NCBI GenBank assembly: GCA_910574455.1
Contig: CAJSYZ010000002.1
Span: forward strand, 5,295,671 to 5,359,670
Length of the DNA stretch: 64,000 nucleotides
From: Trichaptum fuscoviolaceum
Taxonomy: Eukaryota; Basidiomycota; Agaricomycetes; Hymenochaetales; Trichaptaceae
Reading direction: 5' to 3'
This document shows positions 21,328-34,308 of this stretch, piece after piece (the first letter of the stretch is position 1; each line of letters opens with the position of its first letter). Position numbers and translations under genes: made by a program. The notes under the pieces are model-generated. The model had not been told where the DNA came from. It was given only the letters and a program-made list of their open reading frames with translations, and ran no database searches.

Positions 21328-23621
21328 GGTGCTACATTTTTTGCTTTTCCTATCTTCTACTTCTTCACAGATTCTCATTACTCAGGCCTCTTTAGCGCAC
21401 AACTAAAACTCATGTATTTCCTATGAAGTTGTAAATCTACTATCTCAATAAATCGACTTTCTCCTACCTGCAGTTTAAGAAATAGTACTGGCAGCGTAGC
21501 GTCGGATGAGGTTGATATCCATGTTCCAAGTTCGAGCAGTGCGTGCTGACTGATAGGTAGATTGACTACACGTTTAAATGATACGGTATTCACGCCGCTT
21601 GGTGACATTCATATAGAAAAGGCCTAATAGGTACACTTTGAAGGAGAAAATCACATCAAAGTTTGCCACGTTCGAAGGGAAAACCATAATCCGGCTATTT
21701 ACTTACAATGTGTTCAAAATATTTTTAGTAAGAAAGGTCACGGTGATATCCTCATGAGAGCTCTCAGATGCTACGGCCGGATAGTCGTTTACCGTATCCA
21801 TCTTCGTACCCTTAGACTTGAACCGGAGGGATATGAGTGTGAGATAAGGAAAGAAGCCTCATAAAGTTACGCCTAGCGGTATGATATGCTAAGATGGGCT
21901 CCCCGGGCTAGAATTTCTCGTCTGATTGCTCGCGAATGCCTCACAGACGGGTTGAGCCTGCTACGCCAAATCAGTATCAGATGAATCTGTTGAGAGAGCG
22001 TAGAACAGCCTCTGACATACTGTAAGAAGCAGGGATACTATTTCAAGAGAGTTCCTTCAGGTGATAAGATCAAGGGGGGTTTACAGATGAAAGGTTGCCA
22101 GAACAATGTTAAGGTAGGGAAGTTCACTCCATCGTCACAAGCTTGGACAAATGAATTAGGGTGTTGCTATATTTGAGCGTTACCAGCCGACACGATCATG
22201 ATCTTTCACAAGCCTCTATACAATATTGGAGACAGCACACATCGAAGAAGCGCTGTTGAAGGCGGGTCTCAGTAAGCTCAGCAGTTGGACTGCGTCCTTT
22301 TGGTGGGTCGGAGTTAAATCGAATCGGAGGCTCCTGTGGCGCAAGGCGTGTTTCCCTCCAGAATTTTCCAAGGAGAAGAGGGTGTCAGCAATGATCTCAG
22401 ACTCGGAGTATATTTGATCGTGGTTCTATGCGTAGGGAACTGTACCTGACCTGTGAGAAAGCCAAAGGTGAAATTTCTTTTGCGAACAGTGATGACAGTC
22501 GATGTGAAGGCCTGTACGGTACATCGTGACGCCCACGGCCCAACGGACTCTTCCGTCGTATTTCTGACAGAGAACATCATTACGCACATAGAGCTTCTAG
22601 ACTTCAAATTTATTGACGTACACAGCATGGACAGAAACTCTCAGTTTATGAGGAACCCTCGCACGAGAAGAGCAGTGTTCTACCCCTTTTGAAAAAGAAG
22701 GGGAAAGTAGATCCAGGCTGGAAGTTTTGTATTGTTCATCAGCCCCTGTCGTTTGGATGCAGAGTGATGTCCGGTGTGAAGTCACAATATCATTTACTAT
22801 ACCTTGACTAAGATCACATGAGTTCGGTGCTTGAGAGCGCACTGTGACATATCGTTAGTAACTGTTCAGCTAGTCCGAACTTCTCGGAGATAGAGAAGAG
22901 TTCTGGTATTCTACGTACAGAACGGAGGACATGCACTAATGACATCCTATTGTCAGTTTATGTCCTATGATTTGCGTTTGGAATTATTCTTTGTCTACCG
23001 AAACGGAGAAGAAGTCCTTACATCTAAATGGAGATGGAGTATTTGGAGAGTACGTTCTCGATAATTCTAGGTTGTGTCATTGGTTTGAAAGTTTCAAACT
23101 GTTAAGGTTCAAATTTCGGTAGAATCGGATTACTTGGAGCAAAGTTTAAGTTGGACTTCTATAACTGCTCACCTTGAACGGCCCTGCGTAAACCATGACT
23201 TACTCTGGCTGCACGGGAGTAGTGCTAGTGCTGAATGGCAATTTCGATAGCAATGTCCAAACAATGTATCTTCGAAGTACAGCAAGTTAAAATTATTCCA
23301 GATACATAGCAAAATGTGACAATACCTGAATTAGTTGAGATGTATTGGAGATGCTTGTGGTCAGAGCATAGACTCTCATAAACCTCTACGCGACGCGACG
23401 CGTTTACGCCCACACGGACCATCAGTGACCCGAGATTCCGGGGTCCTCAAGTATATGTATCTATGTAGACTCGCAAGCTGGGAATGATGAAAAACAGCGA
23501 CTGGATTGGTGATGTACCGATCGGAATGGATGTCAGGAGATTAGTACACATGCAAAGAAATTGTATTACAATAGAACAAATAAGAGGAATAACTTAATTG
23601 CAATCGAGGAAAGCATGCATG
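21328..23621. other. 2.3-kb stretch with no recognisable gene
   Basis: Only short, unrelated open frames on both strands. A GACTCGGAGT palindrome lies at 22400. Nothing else is supported. Confidence 0.6.
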
Positions 23622-25694
23622 TTAAAGTATTCCATTGGGGGATTGTATAGTCGCATCCTTGGCTTCAAGATTAGAAAGAACCTCCAGCGCCTTCTGTTCA
23701 CGCCATTCACATCCATCCCTATACTCACAAGAGCTTTTCATGAGGAATTTAATAAGCGATAACGTGGAAGGTGATCTCATAACTCACTTGCAGCGGCCCA
23801 CGTTCTCGATATCAACTCCCCGAGGTTCTCGTTCTCCATGCCACCAGGACATCACGCTGTCGAGATGTGCTTCGAGCACCGCCTCTTTGTATTTGAACTT
23901 TTTTGTTCCTATAATATCACAAGATACGTTATCGGTTGGCGTTTGGCCTTCTTCTGTCGAACAGCCTTTAATATCGGAGGAAACGCCTGCATTCGCATAC
24001 ACATTAGCCTGCGTATGGACGGAGGTTTGACCCGCACTCGCCGTCATCCGCGGTATGTATTTGTCTATTTCTTTTCCTTTTCGACCGGCGTACAGGTAAG
24101 ATATTCCCAGTCATCACATAGTCGTTTGGCACAGAAACGTCATCTACTGCTTTCTGAGAGAATTCAGCGTCCGAAGAAACAGCGATTATAGGGGCTGTCT
24201 TCGAGTCTTCCGTTACTGTTATTGACACATCCCTCTTGTCAGATGTACTAGGGTTTCTGACCGAGTTGCTGGGATCGATTTCTACGCGGATCCGCTCATT
24301 GGATGCAGTGCCCATGTCGTTGAATATCTTGCTCCGCCTTCGGTAAACCAATGACAAGTCGTCGCTTACCTCTACGTCACGAGTCAAAGTCCGAATGGAG
24401 TCGACAAAAGGCTTCATCATTGTTGCTAGGTTCTTGGAATCCAGGAAGTTAAGATCAAGATCATTGTCAACAACGATAGCCGACATGTCGATAACGAAAT
24501 CCTCAGAGAACTTGTTCTCCGGATATATGTGAAGGCGTGCACAGAAATCATAGAACAAATTTTGCTCGAAAGTCAAGAACTGGCCGAGGAGTCGACGATA
24601 TAGCATGACCTGCAGACGAGAGGGCAGTGTATCAGCATGCGAGGGTATTCCCGAAGATTTTCGAGTCTTGCTATCTACGATCTTCATTACGAACAATGCA
24701 TCAGGTAGTGCTTTCCTGAATGCAGGAGCACGGAAGTAATTGTCAAGAGAAGCTTGCAGGCTAGAAGGCGGAGTAGTTTTCCTCCTTTTCGCTGAGCCAT
24801 GGAGAACTTTCGGTTCCAATCGAAGTTCATCCTGAAAAAAATAGGTGAGAGGAAATAGTCATTCGGCGGACAGTGGCACATACGATGATACCCAGAATGG
24901 CTTCATTATGCACGATACCCCAGACTTGCACCTCGCGCTATCGTCCTAAACGATGAGGCTCTGTCCTTGCAACATAAGACGGGGGGACGTACACAAACAC
25001 CTTTCTCCTTCAATGTGTTCAGGCGTACAAGTACATCTAGTAATCTGAGGAGAAACGAAAATTGAATGTCACTCTTTACGCTTGCAAGGATGAATGTATG
25101 TACTTACCGCAACGCCCACGCCTCTTCGAGCGTTTCGACAGGAACGACTACTTTGACCTTGTGTATTTCTTTCTCAAGTTTTTCGTGTACGGCCTACGGA
25201 TAATTGGCATCCGTGTCAGAGATACCATGTACGCAACATAACGTACCTTTCCTCCCCGAGTGATCTTGTCGTTTTGTTGAGCAACGTCCCTTCGCACTTG
25301 TATTTCCTTTCCCTTCTCAGACTTGAATGTCTCAGGGCGTCTTTCCAGAGGGAGGGAACGATATTGACGAAGGCCATAATCAAACTGAACCTCGCACCTA
25401 AGACTATATATTAATTTCATGCCACACATAATTGTGAATGAACTTGAATATATACCATGCCGGCGATATTATATCAGTGACTGAAAGATAGCCGCGCTTT
25501 CTGAAGAGCGAGTAGGGTGATCCGGGATTATCAGGAATGGCGTTCTTTGCAGTGCTGTTAGTTTTAAGCTCCAATCCAACTTGACTACCTGAAGCACCCT
25601 TTTTAACTGCGGAGTCCTCGACACATATTTTATCGATTTCAGCGTAGTCGTCAGACGTGAGGTCTGGCCAAGAGATTTCATCAAACTCAGACAT
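23622..25694 (-). CDS. EXO5: Exonuclease V (EXO5/Dem1), 5'-3' ssDNA exonuclease with Fe-S cluster
   Basis: Eight exons (high to low): 25694-25456, 25397-25247, 25193-25108, 25044-24993, 24937-24884, 24831-24094, 24008-23788 and 23733-23622; 550 aa. Family landmarks in order: DIISPAWCEVQFDYGLRQYRS (first Fe-S Cys), NDKITRGGKAVHEKLEKEI, LEEAWALRLLDVLVRLNTL, KGVCREVQVWGIVHNEAIL then IDELR, and MKIVDSKTRK then LPSRLQVMLYRRLL of the nuclease core. The C-terminal CNSCEYRDGCEWR supplies the remaining cluster cysteines. The role by family is DNA repair in nucleus or mitochondria. The segment between exons 6 and 7 (about residues 250-440) is an acidic and basic insert of low conservation, and that splice junction (85-nt intron) is my least certain. 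It is divergently transcribed from the kinase gene at 25894. Confidence 0.9.
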
Positions 25695-25893
25695 TACGCA
25701 GTCATGATAGGCGACTGCGGTCAGTAAGGGGTAGCAGCCAACTTGAAGAGGGAGAGCACCACAGTGGACTGCAGCTCACGATATGTCACACATTCTTGCA
25801 GCCTGTCACGTCACGAAACTTGGGCAGAAAAGGCAACCGCCAACATCTCGTCTCGACGTGTTCACAACGCCCGGACATCGTTCCTGTCGTCTC

Positions 25894-28800
25894 ATGGCGC
25901 TTCCAGCTATGTATGCGCAACAGGCTAAAGGCACATTAATGCCTGGCCAGATGATCGCTGTCAACAAATATAATGTTCAGGTCGAACGCTACTTGAGCCA
26001 AGGTAACCACATAACATACCAGTATATACCCGCACTGCTAATACAGTACTTGATGCAGGTGGATTTGCTCATGTCTATCTCGTACGCACTGCAGAGCCAG
26101 TGTTCAACACAACACATCATGTCTTGAAACGTATGGCAGTCGCCAGTGAAGAAATGTTGAATGAAGTAAAGAAGGAGGTTGATATTATGGTGCGCAGACC
26201 TGTCCTTCTGTGTGCCATTATTGACTATCATCCTACAGAGAATACTGCGAGGCCATCCCAATATTGTGTACCTCATTGACGCAGCTTGGCATAGGATGGC
26301 GGACGGTGTGTTCGAAGTATTTATTCTCATGGAATTCTGCGCCGGTGAGCAACATCATCACACTGTCATCTAGTTGAACTCAGCAATACTTAGGGGGTGG
26401 AATTATCGACATGATGAATAGGCGGCTGCGAGAACGGCTGACAGAAGCCGAAATCCTGCAGATCTTTGTCGACGTTACTGAAGGTGTCGCTGCTATGCAC
26501 AATTTGCGTCCACCGTTGCTTCATCGCGACCTGAAGGTTGAAAATATTCTTCAGGCGTCGGCAACGTCATTCAAACTCTGTGACTTTGGTTCAGCTATGC
26601 CTGTTGCTGCCCGGCCACCTTCGACAACCCAAGAGATGCGAATGCTTGAGGCAGACTTGAATAAGCATACGACCTTGCAATATCGAGCACCTGAAATGGT
26701 CGACGTCTACCTTCGAAGGCCAATCGATGAGAAATCGGATGTCTGGGCACTTGGTGTTCTTCTGTACAAGCTTTGTTACTACACCACACCATTTGAAGAA
26801 CATGGAGTGCTGGCCATTCTCAATGTTCAGTATAAATTTCCTCCCTATCCCGTCTACTCGCAACAGTTGATGGCATTAATCGGTAAGTCTTTTCTCGATG
26901 CTGTCACCAGTGGTCGTTGACCTAAGACGTAACTCAGCGTCTATGCTTCGTGAACATGGTGCGCATAGGCCATCTGTTTTCGAGGTACTGGAAACGGTAC
27001 ATAAGATGCGTGGCACGAAGTCGCGGTTCACATACGTAAGAGTCATCAAACAAATCAGACAAGTATATTCTGACGTCAACTACAGACTATCCCTCAGCAG
27101 CAACCTCTTTCACCAAGAGGTGTACAATCGCCAGCTTTGACATATCCTAAGGAGTCAGCGCAACCCAATGAAATCTCAAAGCCTGTGAACAGCGGAGTTC
27201 AGGCTCGTGAAAAGGTATTAGAAGCGATTGCTCCGATGCGACGAGGTAGGCCATCAAGCCCGACAAAGGGATCTCTGAAACTGGCAGAGGACCCCCTCAA
27301 CCTCATTGATACTGTAGAAAGGAATCCTTGGGGTGCCGTAAAACCCGCTAAAGCCCACAAATCAGGGCTGGCATCGATTTCTGGAAGTGATTCGTGGAAG
27401 GCCAAGGGCCCTACGCCCGTGAATGGGGCTAGCAGTGGAATGGCCGACGCATGGGGTTTACCAGGGTTACAGAGTGACAAAAAGCCAGCTTCGAGTAGTC
27501 CTGCCGCTGGCGTTTCGAGTGGCTTCGGAGACTCATTCGAGGCTACTTTAGCCTCATCATCATCTCTGCAAACAGGGCCGAAACTATCAACGACTACGCC
27601 GGGTCTCGCGAAACCGAAACCAATATCCTCGCTTCGTCCTGCGGATGCATTTGATAGCCTCAACTTGTTTTCTCTTCCTAAATCGCAAGCCATGACCCTC
27701 GGAGAAGCGCAGAAGGTAGCTCTATCCGCACCAAGACCCAAACCATCTCCATCCCCGAGCTTCTCCTCACAACCTTCAACTAAGTTCTCTCTATCTTCTC
27801 CATCCCCCGCCTCATCACTAGCTCCAACGCCGCCTATCTCCCAGTCGCCTGGGAGTGGATTCACGACATTTGTGAGGAAAGACGCTAGCCCTCTCCTTAA
27901 ACCGAAAGTGTCCGATCAGCCTCTTAGCGCCGAGCAGCGCTTCCCTTCGCTGGAAGAGCTGGATGCAACTTTCTCTCCATCAACATCTTCAGAAGCAGTA
28001 TCAATACCATCCGCAGCTCCACCGCCTCAGCTTCCTCCCCGCCCTGGCATGCGGCAGGAGAAGCCACTTTCATCGCTTAGCTCGACCAACTTACAAGGGA
28101 AATTACATCCATCGGTATCTACAGTAGACGCAGCTTTGTCCGTAGGTCCGTTGCGTCAGGATGGTATAAGGTCGCAACAAGTTACTGGTACTGTAATGCG
28201 TGAGGCAAGAGAGAGGACACGAAAGGCACATTCTCCGGCGGTAAAACAGACGGACGACGATAGTATTATCAATGGTCCCTCCAAGCTGCGTAGACAACAA
28301 CGTTCTCGATCCCGACCACGGCGGTCAAAATCGAGAGATAGTGACAAAGGCAAGGACAAGCTAGATCTCACTAGACGACCTACATTATCACAGAGGCATC
28401 GTAGCTCTGTCTCGCTGAGCCCGACCAAGCAACGTCAGGACTCGAACATCATCGATCTCACATCTCCTGATACCCTGAAGCCTTCTGAAGCACCCCGAGA
28501 TTGGCTAACGGGAGATGACAACTTCGGTACAGAAGACGCAGCTGTTCTTCGCGCATCTCCGGAGAAACGCACGTCTGTACTTCATAGTCCAAATCTGGCA
28601 CCTCAAAGTGTGTTGCCTGAGGTTGCCCGGTCACCATCCCCTGTTAGTCCTATCAAGAGTGCCTGGTCGACGAACACGGGCACCTTGTCTTTGTCGAACG
28701 TGAAAGCTCGCCAAAGTCCTGTCAGCAAGCGAAAAGACTCCTCATCTGATGATGCCGAGGGCCCGGAGGATATTGTAGGACTCGCACCTCCGTCGAAAGG

Positions 28801-29854
28801 ATTGGACCGCCGAAAGCCTGGTCACAAGAGCAGGCAAGGTTCAGTACATGATCTGGTTGATCTTTTTGATGTGGAGTCATCCCCTCAGAAAACTGTTACA
28901 TCGAAACACGAACGAAGATCATCCGCATTCATCGTCCCTTCCAAACCGATAACTGCAGAACCGTCGAAGATCATTGCATCTTCACCATCTGTTACAAAAA
29001 GTACTGTGTCGAGAAAGCCGTCTCTGGACAGTAGAAGGCCATCAACTAATCACCTTCGACAACCTTCTGCACCAGCGAAATCACGGGCCTCTCCTTCGCC
29101 AAGTAAATCGCGCCCTCAGTCTATGCTCGTGTTTCCTCTGCAAAAATCAATCTCGGATCTGCCCGCTTCGCCGAAGTCTTCAGGCCTTTCACCCCCACCT
29201 CAGCTCGACAAGACGATAAAGCAGAGTCGACGGAGTTCAATATCTGAGATGGTCTCGCGTTATGAAGCGATCGGCGTCTCTGGCCAGGGTAAGGCGAACG
29301 GACAAACTGCAGCTCCAGCTGCGGCTCCGGCTCCGGCGTCAAAGCCAACCCGTCTGAGGGTCGTCAGTCCAACAACTGCTTCTCCGACCGCGGCAAGCAT
29401 GCGCTTCCCGAAGATATCACCCGCGAGCTCACCGATAAAGACTACCTTCAGGCCCTCTTTGGATATCCCTGCTGGGTCTACGAAGAGTCCAGAAAGTCCA
29501 AAGCGGACAAGCCCTGTTCCGTCATCACCTGTAAGGCAGAGGGCGTCCCCAATGCCTCAGTCGCAGAAAGGGCCCCAGCACTCCCTCGACCTTCGCCAAG
29601 TCGAACGTACAGAACGGAAATCGCCTCTTCCATCGCCGAAGGATGAGCGGGCTTCTTCGATCTCCACAGAAGAGTCGAAGCATTCCGAGCCGCGTGCTCC
29701 ATCGCCTGAGCGACCTTATCAAGGCGTCGGCAGGCTTATTGACCAGTGGCAAAAGAAATCCGAGGAAACTACAAACGTTCCATATGCTGTTTACAAAGGA
29801 GGGTCGCGATTCAGACGTCCAGGAATTGCAGCTGGAGGAAATAAAGATTCTTGA
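25894..29854 (+). CDS. Ark1/Prk1/AAK1-type (NAK family) serine/threonine kinase
   Basis: Six exons: 25894-26002, 26059-26189, 26239-26344, 26394-26882, 26938-27035 and 27086-29854; 1233 aa. The kinase domain spans about residues 25-310: glycine loop [11 protein letters not shown], catalytic Lys in [20 protein letters not shown], and APEMVDVY with [12 protein letters not shown]. The [11 protein letters not shown] and [10 protein letters not shown] style marks the NAK family, which phosphorylates endocytic adaptors and actin-patch proteins. The remaining 920 residues are Ser/Pro-rich and disordered. They close with a short ordered-looking motif, [14 protein letters not shown], that I take to be a conserved tail. 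It shares about a 200-bp promoter with EXO5 on the other strand. Confidence 0.92.
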
Positions 29855-30441
29855 AGTTGTACTCTATGCATAGTACATGTATGTAGTATATTGTATTGGA
29901 TAAAATACCCATCTCGCGCTCGTTTATCGTACATTCCTTTTTATACATATATCGAGTGATTTGATCCATCACTTTGATCTCTTGGTCCCTTTGGTTGTCT
30001 AATCCATTGCTTCATATCCTAATTGAAGTCTCATTCTCAACGACCACTCCATATAGACTCTTAAATTATTTAATTGTCATACAGACTCAGTTTTATGTTC
30101 TGTGATTCACTCCAAGTTTCACTTAATGCATGATTTCTGTCACAAGCTGCACGCTCCTTCAGAACTTTGTCGGCCCTCCCTTTTAGTTACCTTCTTATGA
30201 GTGTATGAGGTTACAGCATATGAAATGGGAAGTCAACATCCTGGACGACAGAGACTCAGGCTGCTGTTAGTTTGTTGACAGCCTGACGTGTATATGTACA
30301 GTACGTATGTATAGTGCGATTGGCAGGAGTCCGCAGGAGTCGTCCTTCATTTCCGGCGTACACCAGATAGATCATTGCAGCGAGTTCTTTTTCTTCATAT
30401 ACATCCATATTGCACAAAGCCTATCTCACCAAGACGAGTGC
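29855..30441. other. Intergenic, convergent 3' ends
   Basis: AT-rich 3' flanks of the two convergent kinase genes. It holds CTCAGGCTG at 30255 and CAGCCTGA at 30282, which form a small inverted pair from the AGCCT-S-AGGCT family. No gene is seen. Confidence 0.6.
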
Positions 30442-32314
30442 TCAAAATGTTGTTTGTAAAACCAGGACAGTCATCATCTTCTGTGCCTGTATAGCAGTCG
30501 GTCTCAGGCTAGGATCCTCTTCCCAACAACTGCAGATGAGCCTCCACAGAGCATCACTACACTCTCGTGGTCTTCCAGGGCGTTCCTTCCGATCTACGAC
30601 TTTCCGTATTACCTGCACCTCGCTCGTGCCTGGGAATGGAAAGTCCAGAGTCAGTACCTTCGAAGATTGGCATGTTCTAGTCATTAGTACGTTTTCAAAC
30701 TCAATTAAGGTCACCTACTTCGATCGAAACCATTGCAAAAGCCCATATATCAGATGCAAGAGTCATGGCACTCGCTGGCATGGCAGTGTCAAGCAATTCC
30801 ACAGCGGCCCATTGATAAGATTTAGCAGTCGATAAGGTTGTGGAGATTTGCCTGTTTTCCATGTCACTCATCAGGGCTGATAACCCGAAGTCGCAAAGGA
30901 GCGGAATCCCGTCGCCTGAAATGAGTATGTTTGGCTGTTTATCTTGTTATTGAATATCAACACAACAATTGGAGAACTATTATGACGAACGCTTTTTAGG
31001 TCGCCGTGAATAATGTCTTGTGAATGCAAATAAGCCACGCCATCGATTATGCCCTGTAACTTTTCATCCTCTCAGCGACAGTCGGCTCTGCCATTGAATA
31101 AGGCTCGCCCTTACCATTCGTAAGCGGGAGGAGGAAGGGTGCTGCCTCAGATACTCCACAACATCTCCATTTTCCATGAATGGTGAGACAAAGCTGAAAT
31201 GGGATGGCAAATCCGAGAACCCGAGAAGAGGTAGTACGTTTGGGTGATTCAAAACACACCAGATTCCAGCTTCGTTCTGGAAGCGCTATTGAAAAAGCAC
31301 AGAACGGTTTGAAGCTGAATTAAATGCAACCACTGTAAAGACGAACCTTCTTCGAGGCCACGTCTATAAGCGGTTCCCTGGTCTTATTGTCAAACAAAGA
31401 TTTGATCGCCACGGTACATTCGACGCCAGACTCATTGATGAGGATCGCCTTGCTTACCACTCCAAATCCTCCCCTTGCTCTTTTCAAAGGACGGTAGTTG
31501 GTAGTTTTTAAGAGATGTGTGATATTCTTGACTTCAATCTGACGATTCTGGTACTCGAATTTTAGCCGCGCAACTGGTTTCCTGACAGTTTGCTGGAGTT
31601 CTTCAACGCGATCAATGCTACTACCTGATGTCGAAGATTTCATCCTCATCACTGGTGGAGATAAAAAATGAGAAGTGTTGTTGATATATTCTTGATCGTT
31701 TATCCCTCGATCCCCTATTCGCATTGCAGAAGCGAGATTTGCTGACAGAATCCCTAACCTGGGATCGGCGTCACTCTTTTGCGTGGCTGTCATACGAACG
31801 TTAAGTACATAGTTCCTCAATCCGTTCAAGTAAACTGGTACTGCACACCTTTACTTATGCTTTCATCGATAATTTCGGCTAGTCTTGAAGCTTCCGACTT
31901 ACTAAAAAAGCGGAAGGCTGCCGTTTTGTCCTATACAGCGAGAGATAAGCTATGTTATCTGAGAAATAATGAGGATCCTACATTGTCAGAGTAAATATAT
32001 TGATCCGTAGCTGTTTGGTTAAGTCTAAAATCGGAATCGGACAAAAGGTCGCTTTTCCACACGATATTGACAGAGGCTTCCTGTACGCTAGCGGTTACGA
32101 AGAAGAGCTCGTATGTGATCCGGCTCGAGTCTCGGTTCTTCACTGCGACTAAAATGCCTGGCTTTCCCTCCCCTGAATTAAGAAGATGTGCACTTGTAAA
32201 GGTAAGGACTTTGAAAGAAGGAAGCTTGTCCTTCAGTAACCGGCGAAGTTGAGAGCGAGGCGAGACAGATTCCATTGGGGGGATGAACTGAAGAAAAACT
32301 TTGAATGCCTCCAT
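30442..32314 (-). CDS. TKL-type protein kinase with an N-terminal WH1 (EVH1)-like domain
   Basis: Eight exons (high to low): 32314-31982, 31930-31849, 31786-31347, 31285-31115, 31053-30991, 30934-30719, 30676-30658 and 30629-30442; 503 aa. Residues about 15-135 resemble a WASP/Las17 WH1 domain: RRLLKDKLPSFKVLTFTSAHL, then ILVAVKNRDSS, IVWKSDLL and AAFRFFSKSEASRLAEII. The kinase domain follows from about residue 225: RARGGFGVVSKA, VAIKSLFD, IIHGDLKSPNILIS, CDFGLSA and DIWAFAM. It uses HGDLK in place of HRDLK, as in many basidiomycete TKL-like kinases. The last introns are tiny: a 19-nt exon is followed by a 28-nt intron (30630-30657). With that splice the reading gives NMPIFEGTSEVQVIRKV, which matches the family. 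The substrate is unknown. Confidence 0.85.
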
Positions 32315-32690
32315 ATAAATAAATGAGAGGGCGCTTATTGTACTAATGGGTGGAGATAACGGTGAGGTGGCTGTATTACTACTTGTTTCAAGTCGATCAG
32401 ATGATGCGGAATTCCCTTGCCGGACTTAATGTCGGTGTTGAAACTGAGTTCTGCAAACGAATTCACCCACTAGGAAGAGAAGCAGTAAGATGATGTGATG
32501 CAATGGTGGTCGTTGGCGTACAATGAGTAAATTCTGCATGATTAACGTTACATCTGTATGTGATTTCGGAATGTCCCAATCAAACTCACTATCTCAGACG
32601 GAGAAATGAGGAGCATACCTTGCGTCTGAGAGCTGTGGGTTTACATAGTATGTCCGAGAATAGTGATAGCGAGAGGGCGCGCAAACAGGC
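32315..32690. other. Intergenic, nothing recognised
   Basis: AT-rich spacer between two minus-strand genes. It probably contains the promoter of the WH1-kinase gene and the 3' UTR of its upstream neighbour. No clear element is visible. Confidence 0.6.
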
Positions 32691-34308
32691 TCAAACACTA
32701 CATGTGTTAGCCACTGATGATGTTACTGGATGAGCAGGATTGATACTCAAAACATGACCACCAGTGGGTAACTCGTTCTCGTCCCAAGACCCTGGGATCA
32801 ACGCAACCGGTAGAAGCCAGGTAGCGCTTAGTATCACTCCATGGCCTTTATCAAACGTACGGACAGCTGACCAGCTCCAGGCCACGAATGAGCCGATGTA
32901 GCCAAGCAAGGGGACGAGTGTCCGGAGAAGAGTCGCTGCCGGTCGAACTTGCGGCGGCAGCAAATTGAGTGGGATGTGGTCAAGTAGCCACTTGAGCGCG
33001 GTCGTGAGCAACGCCGCGCGCTTAGCAGCTTCAGTGGATTTGTTGTTGAGGACTCTAAGCACCGGCGGCGGAAGGTATCTAAAGCGCAACAAGGGACGCA
33101 ATCAGTCAGTCAAGGACCAAATTAAGTAGAGAACACGGAACGGACATTCGGTAACCCCACCAAGTGGCTTGAACAGATATCTTTGTAGGAGAGGGTACCC
33201 AGATAACCTTCTCCTTGGGTTTCTTCTCTGTCTTTTCCTGTCCTTTACTTCCCATAGGGCCGTTAGGATTCACATTTTCTTCCTCGCCGGTGTCCCCGCT
33301 CAATGAGATGATCTCCGATTCTGCTATCTCGACCTCAGAGTCTGGACTGGGTTCCAAGGGAGCGTAAAGCATAACGTCCTCGGAACCCTCAATCGCCGGT
33401 TCCTGTGTAACGGAGGCCTCCGCAGTCACTTTCCCCTTCTCTGTAGAGTCCAATGCGTCCGAGGTTGAGGCGCTTCTCGACGATGGAAAACGAAGGCGAT
33501 CTAAGATAGAGAAGACTGATTCTTTTCCCTTAGCGAGTGAGCCGTTCATAACTGTTGCGGACGACAAAAGGGAGATAAGCGATTTATCTTGAACTAGACC
33601 TCCAGCGGTAGATGGTGGTGGATGCAATGAGGGATTGGTATCGAGAGCAGGCTCTTTCGTAGAGGTGGGTATTTGATCTCGGGAGGTTGCGTTTGTTGAA
33701 GATGACTCGGATGGTATGACTTCCGGTGATGAAGATGGACCAAATGGACCAACAGGCCATGGTACTTGAGTAGGTAGTGAAGAGGTCAGAACAGCCAACA
33801 GCTGTTGGATTCTCCTGGCAAGTGTCAGATTCTCTGCCTTCTGATCGCTCACATCGTTATTTTCGTCCAACAGAAACCCTTCGATCGGGGTAGGCGGTAG
33901 ATCCTTCATTGCAAGTCCCTCAACCCCTCGCACATTATCTCCAATACCTTCATTCGCAGTCGTCGCATTAGTATAATTTGACGCTATTCGTTCATCGATT
34001 CCCCATTCCTCAGGAGGAAACGCAGGGGTGGATGCCTTCTCCTTCCCCTTCCGTGACCCCAGCTTCTTCAACCGATCAAGGGCACTGAGCTTTGTTTTCG
34101 GAAGTCCTGGTGAGTTAGATGAATTCCCTACAGCTTCTGTTCGAGATGCGATAGTAGATATGCCAGGCTCCTCTGATTGTGAAAGAGTTGCGAAATCTTT
34201 CTTCAGGGTTAATCGACGAAAAAAAGATTGCACTTCAAGTTGCAGAGGGCTTCCAGGTGTTTCCGTCATGTTTTCGCTGTTAGTGGAAGGAGATGCGGAT
34301 GTAGTCAT
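32691..34308 (-). CDS. Conserved-looking protein of unknown function with a hydrophobic C-terminal region
   Basis: Two exons, 34308-33146 and 33078-32691, 516 aa. The split Ile codon joins TWWGYR to IYLPPPVLRVLNN. The first about 370 residues are acidic, Ser/Thr/Pro-rich and probably disordered, with one basic patch (RLKKLGSRKGKEK). The C-terminal 130 residues are ordered-looking: an amphipathic stretch (AALLTTALKWLLDHIPLNLL) and two hydrophobic segments around LLGYIGSFVAWSW and LSATWLLPVALIPGSW, consistent with a membrane or lipid-droplet association. I do not recognise a named domain. The pogo transposon inserts about 250 bp before its ATG, so its promoter may be affected. An ACTTCAAGTT motif lies inside its first exon (34232). 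Confidence 0.75.

Noticed and set aside
30429..30835. Plus-strand 141-codon frame in the 3' part of the WH1-kinase gene
   Set aside because: Antisense shadow of the kinase exons.
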